Positions 5,606 to 6,030 of a DNA stretch of 6,030 bases are shown in pieces. Location: the NCBI GenBank assembly GCA_004293295.1, contig RDYC01000338.1:1-6030 (forward strand), in the 5' to 3' direction. This stretch comes from Bacteroidota bacterium. GTDB taxonomy: Bacteria > Bacteroidota > Bacteroidia > UKL13-3. The first letter of the stretch is position 1. Each line of letters starts with the position of its first letter. Both the position numbers and the translations under genes were made by a program. The notes under the pieces are model-generated. The model saw nothing but the letters and a program-made list of their open reading frames with translations. It was not told the DNA's origin and made no database searches.

Positions 5606-6030
5606 ATGAAGTTTGCTGTTACTATACTTGCTGTGGGTATTGCTACTGTTATATTAGTAAGCTCCAACTATTTTTTAGCTGATATCCCCTGCAATATCTC
5701 AACCATTGCCTTTGTAAATAAGGTGCTAAAATACCAGACACTTGCCTTATTCACTGCCGGATTACTGTTGTTGCTTACCATAAAATCATCCCCGGCATCG
5801 GTAAAAATTTTGCGCTTTGGCGATGTGAGCCAACCTGCATTAAAAGAAAAATGGATGGGCATTAACGGAACAAGTTCATGGAAAACAAACGGCTTACAAC
5901 TTGCTTTATTTATTAGTATGGCCACCGGGCTATTTATGTTTTTGGCTGTACACCATACCAATAGTTTGCAATACTTTAGCTGGACATTTTTTCCTTATGT
6001 GCTGTTGTTTTCTTTAACCAACTCGCTTAG
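5606..6030 (+). CDS. Polytopic membrane protein, probably CPBP-family (type II CAAX protease-like), 3' end outside window
   Basis: From ATG 5606 the frame stays open to the right edge, giving 141 complete codons plus two bases. Helices lie at about residues 3-20, 44-60, 97-115 and 124-140. Between helices 2 and 3 is a soluble loop, 'ILRFGDVSQPALKEKWMGI' then 'GTSSWKTNG', which resembles the 'FG...P...WMGI...SWK..G' entry of Bacteroidota CPBP proteins. The last visible helix 'YVLLFSLTNSL' is what usually precedes the family's EExxxR motif, but that motif would lie just beyond the edge. CPBP members are membrane-embedded metalloproteases or related proteins, some linked to bacteriocin self-immunity or prenyl-protein processing. 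The family call is moderate; the gene call is strong because of the long open frame and coherent helices. No other ATG in frame occurs before residue 84. Confidence 0.75.
   Translation, partial: MKFAVTILAVGIATVILVSSNYFLADIPCNISTIAFVNKVLKYQTLALFTAGLLLLLTIKSSPASVKILRFGDVSQPALKEKWMGINGTSSWKTNGLQLALFISMATGLFMFLAVHHTNSLQYFSWTFFPYVLLFSLTNSL

Noticed and set aside
5485..5961. Two minus-strand open frames (5485-5667 and 5668-5961)
   Set aside because: They lie opposite the end of the regulator and the partial membrane protein gene, both convincing on the + strand. Their translations show no domain or sensible helix pattern.

Overview
The window looks like part of a Bacteroidota chromosome (Sphingobacteriia/Chitinophagia/Flavobacteriia-like; I cannot go deeper). 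The evidence is an AT-rich sequence, no Shine-Dalgarno motifs ahead of well-placed ATG codons, promoter-like TAnnTTTG boxes, and a Crp/Fnr regulator with the helix-turn-helix wording typical of that phylum. All convincing genes are on the + strand. I see no mobile element, tRNA/rRNA, CRISPR array or phage gene.

Region 1 (1-4639) is a tightly packed run of five genes, very probably one transcript. The first is cut by the left edge. It and the second gene appear to correspond to the two halves of the VioB/RebD/StaD family of iminophenylpyruvate dimer synthases, encoded as separate proteins: first the N-terminal beta-rich part ending in a conserved helical segment, then the C-terminal ferritin-like (PF12902-type) domain. 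They are followed by a VOC (glyoxalase-fold) protein that appears to lack metal ligands, a DedA/VTT-type membrane protein, and an Omp85-type outer-membrane barrel without POTRA domains. Spacings are 11, 4 and 12 nt, then an 8-nt overlap.

Region 2 (4640-5551) begins with a short non-coding stretch carrying a TAAATTTG box right against an ATG. That ATG opens a small two-helix membrane protein gene whose reading frame is broken. Its intact C-terminal half ends in a TAATG overlap with a Crp/Fnr-family regulator.

Region 3 (5552-6030) is a 54-nt gap with a second promoter-like pair, then the start of a multi-helix membrane protein that runs off the right edge. It is probably a CPBP-family protein, but the catalytic motif would lie outside the window.

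The main points of interest are the split VioB-like pair, two unusually good inverted repeats inside coding sequence (2636-2668 and 1208-1227), the frame-broken small gene coupled to the regulator, and the DedA/Omp85 overlap. The VioB assignment rests on remembered family sequence features and was not computed. No violacein or indolocarbazole partner gene (amino-acid oxidase, VioC/D/E) is visible here, so the product of the pair is unknown.
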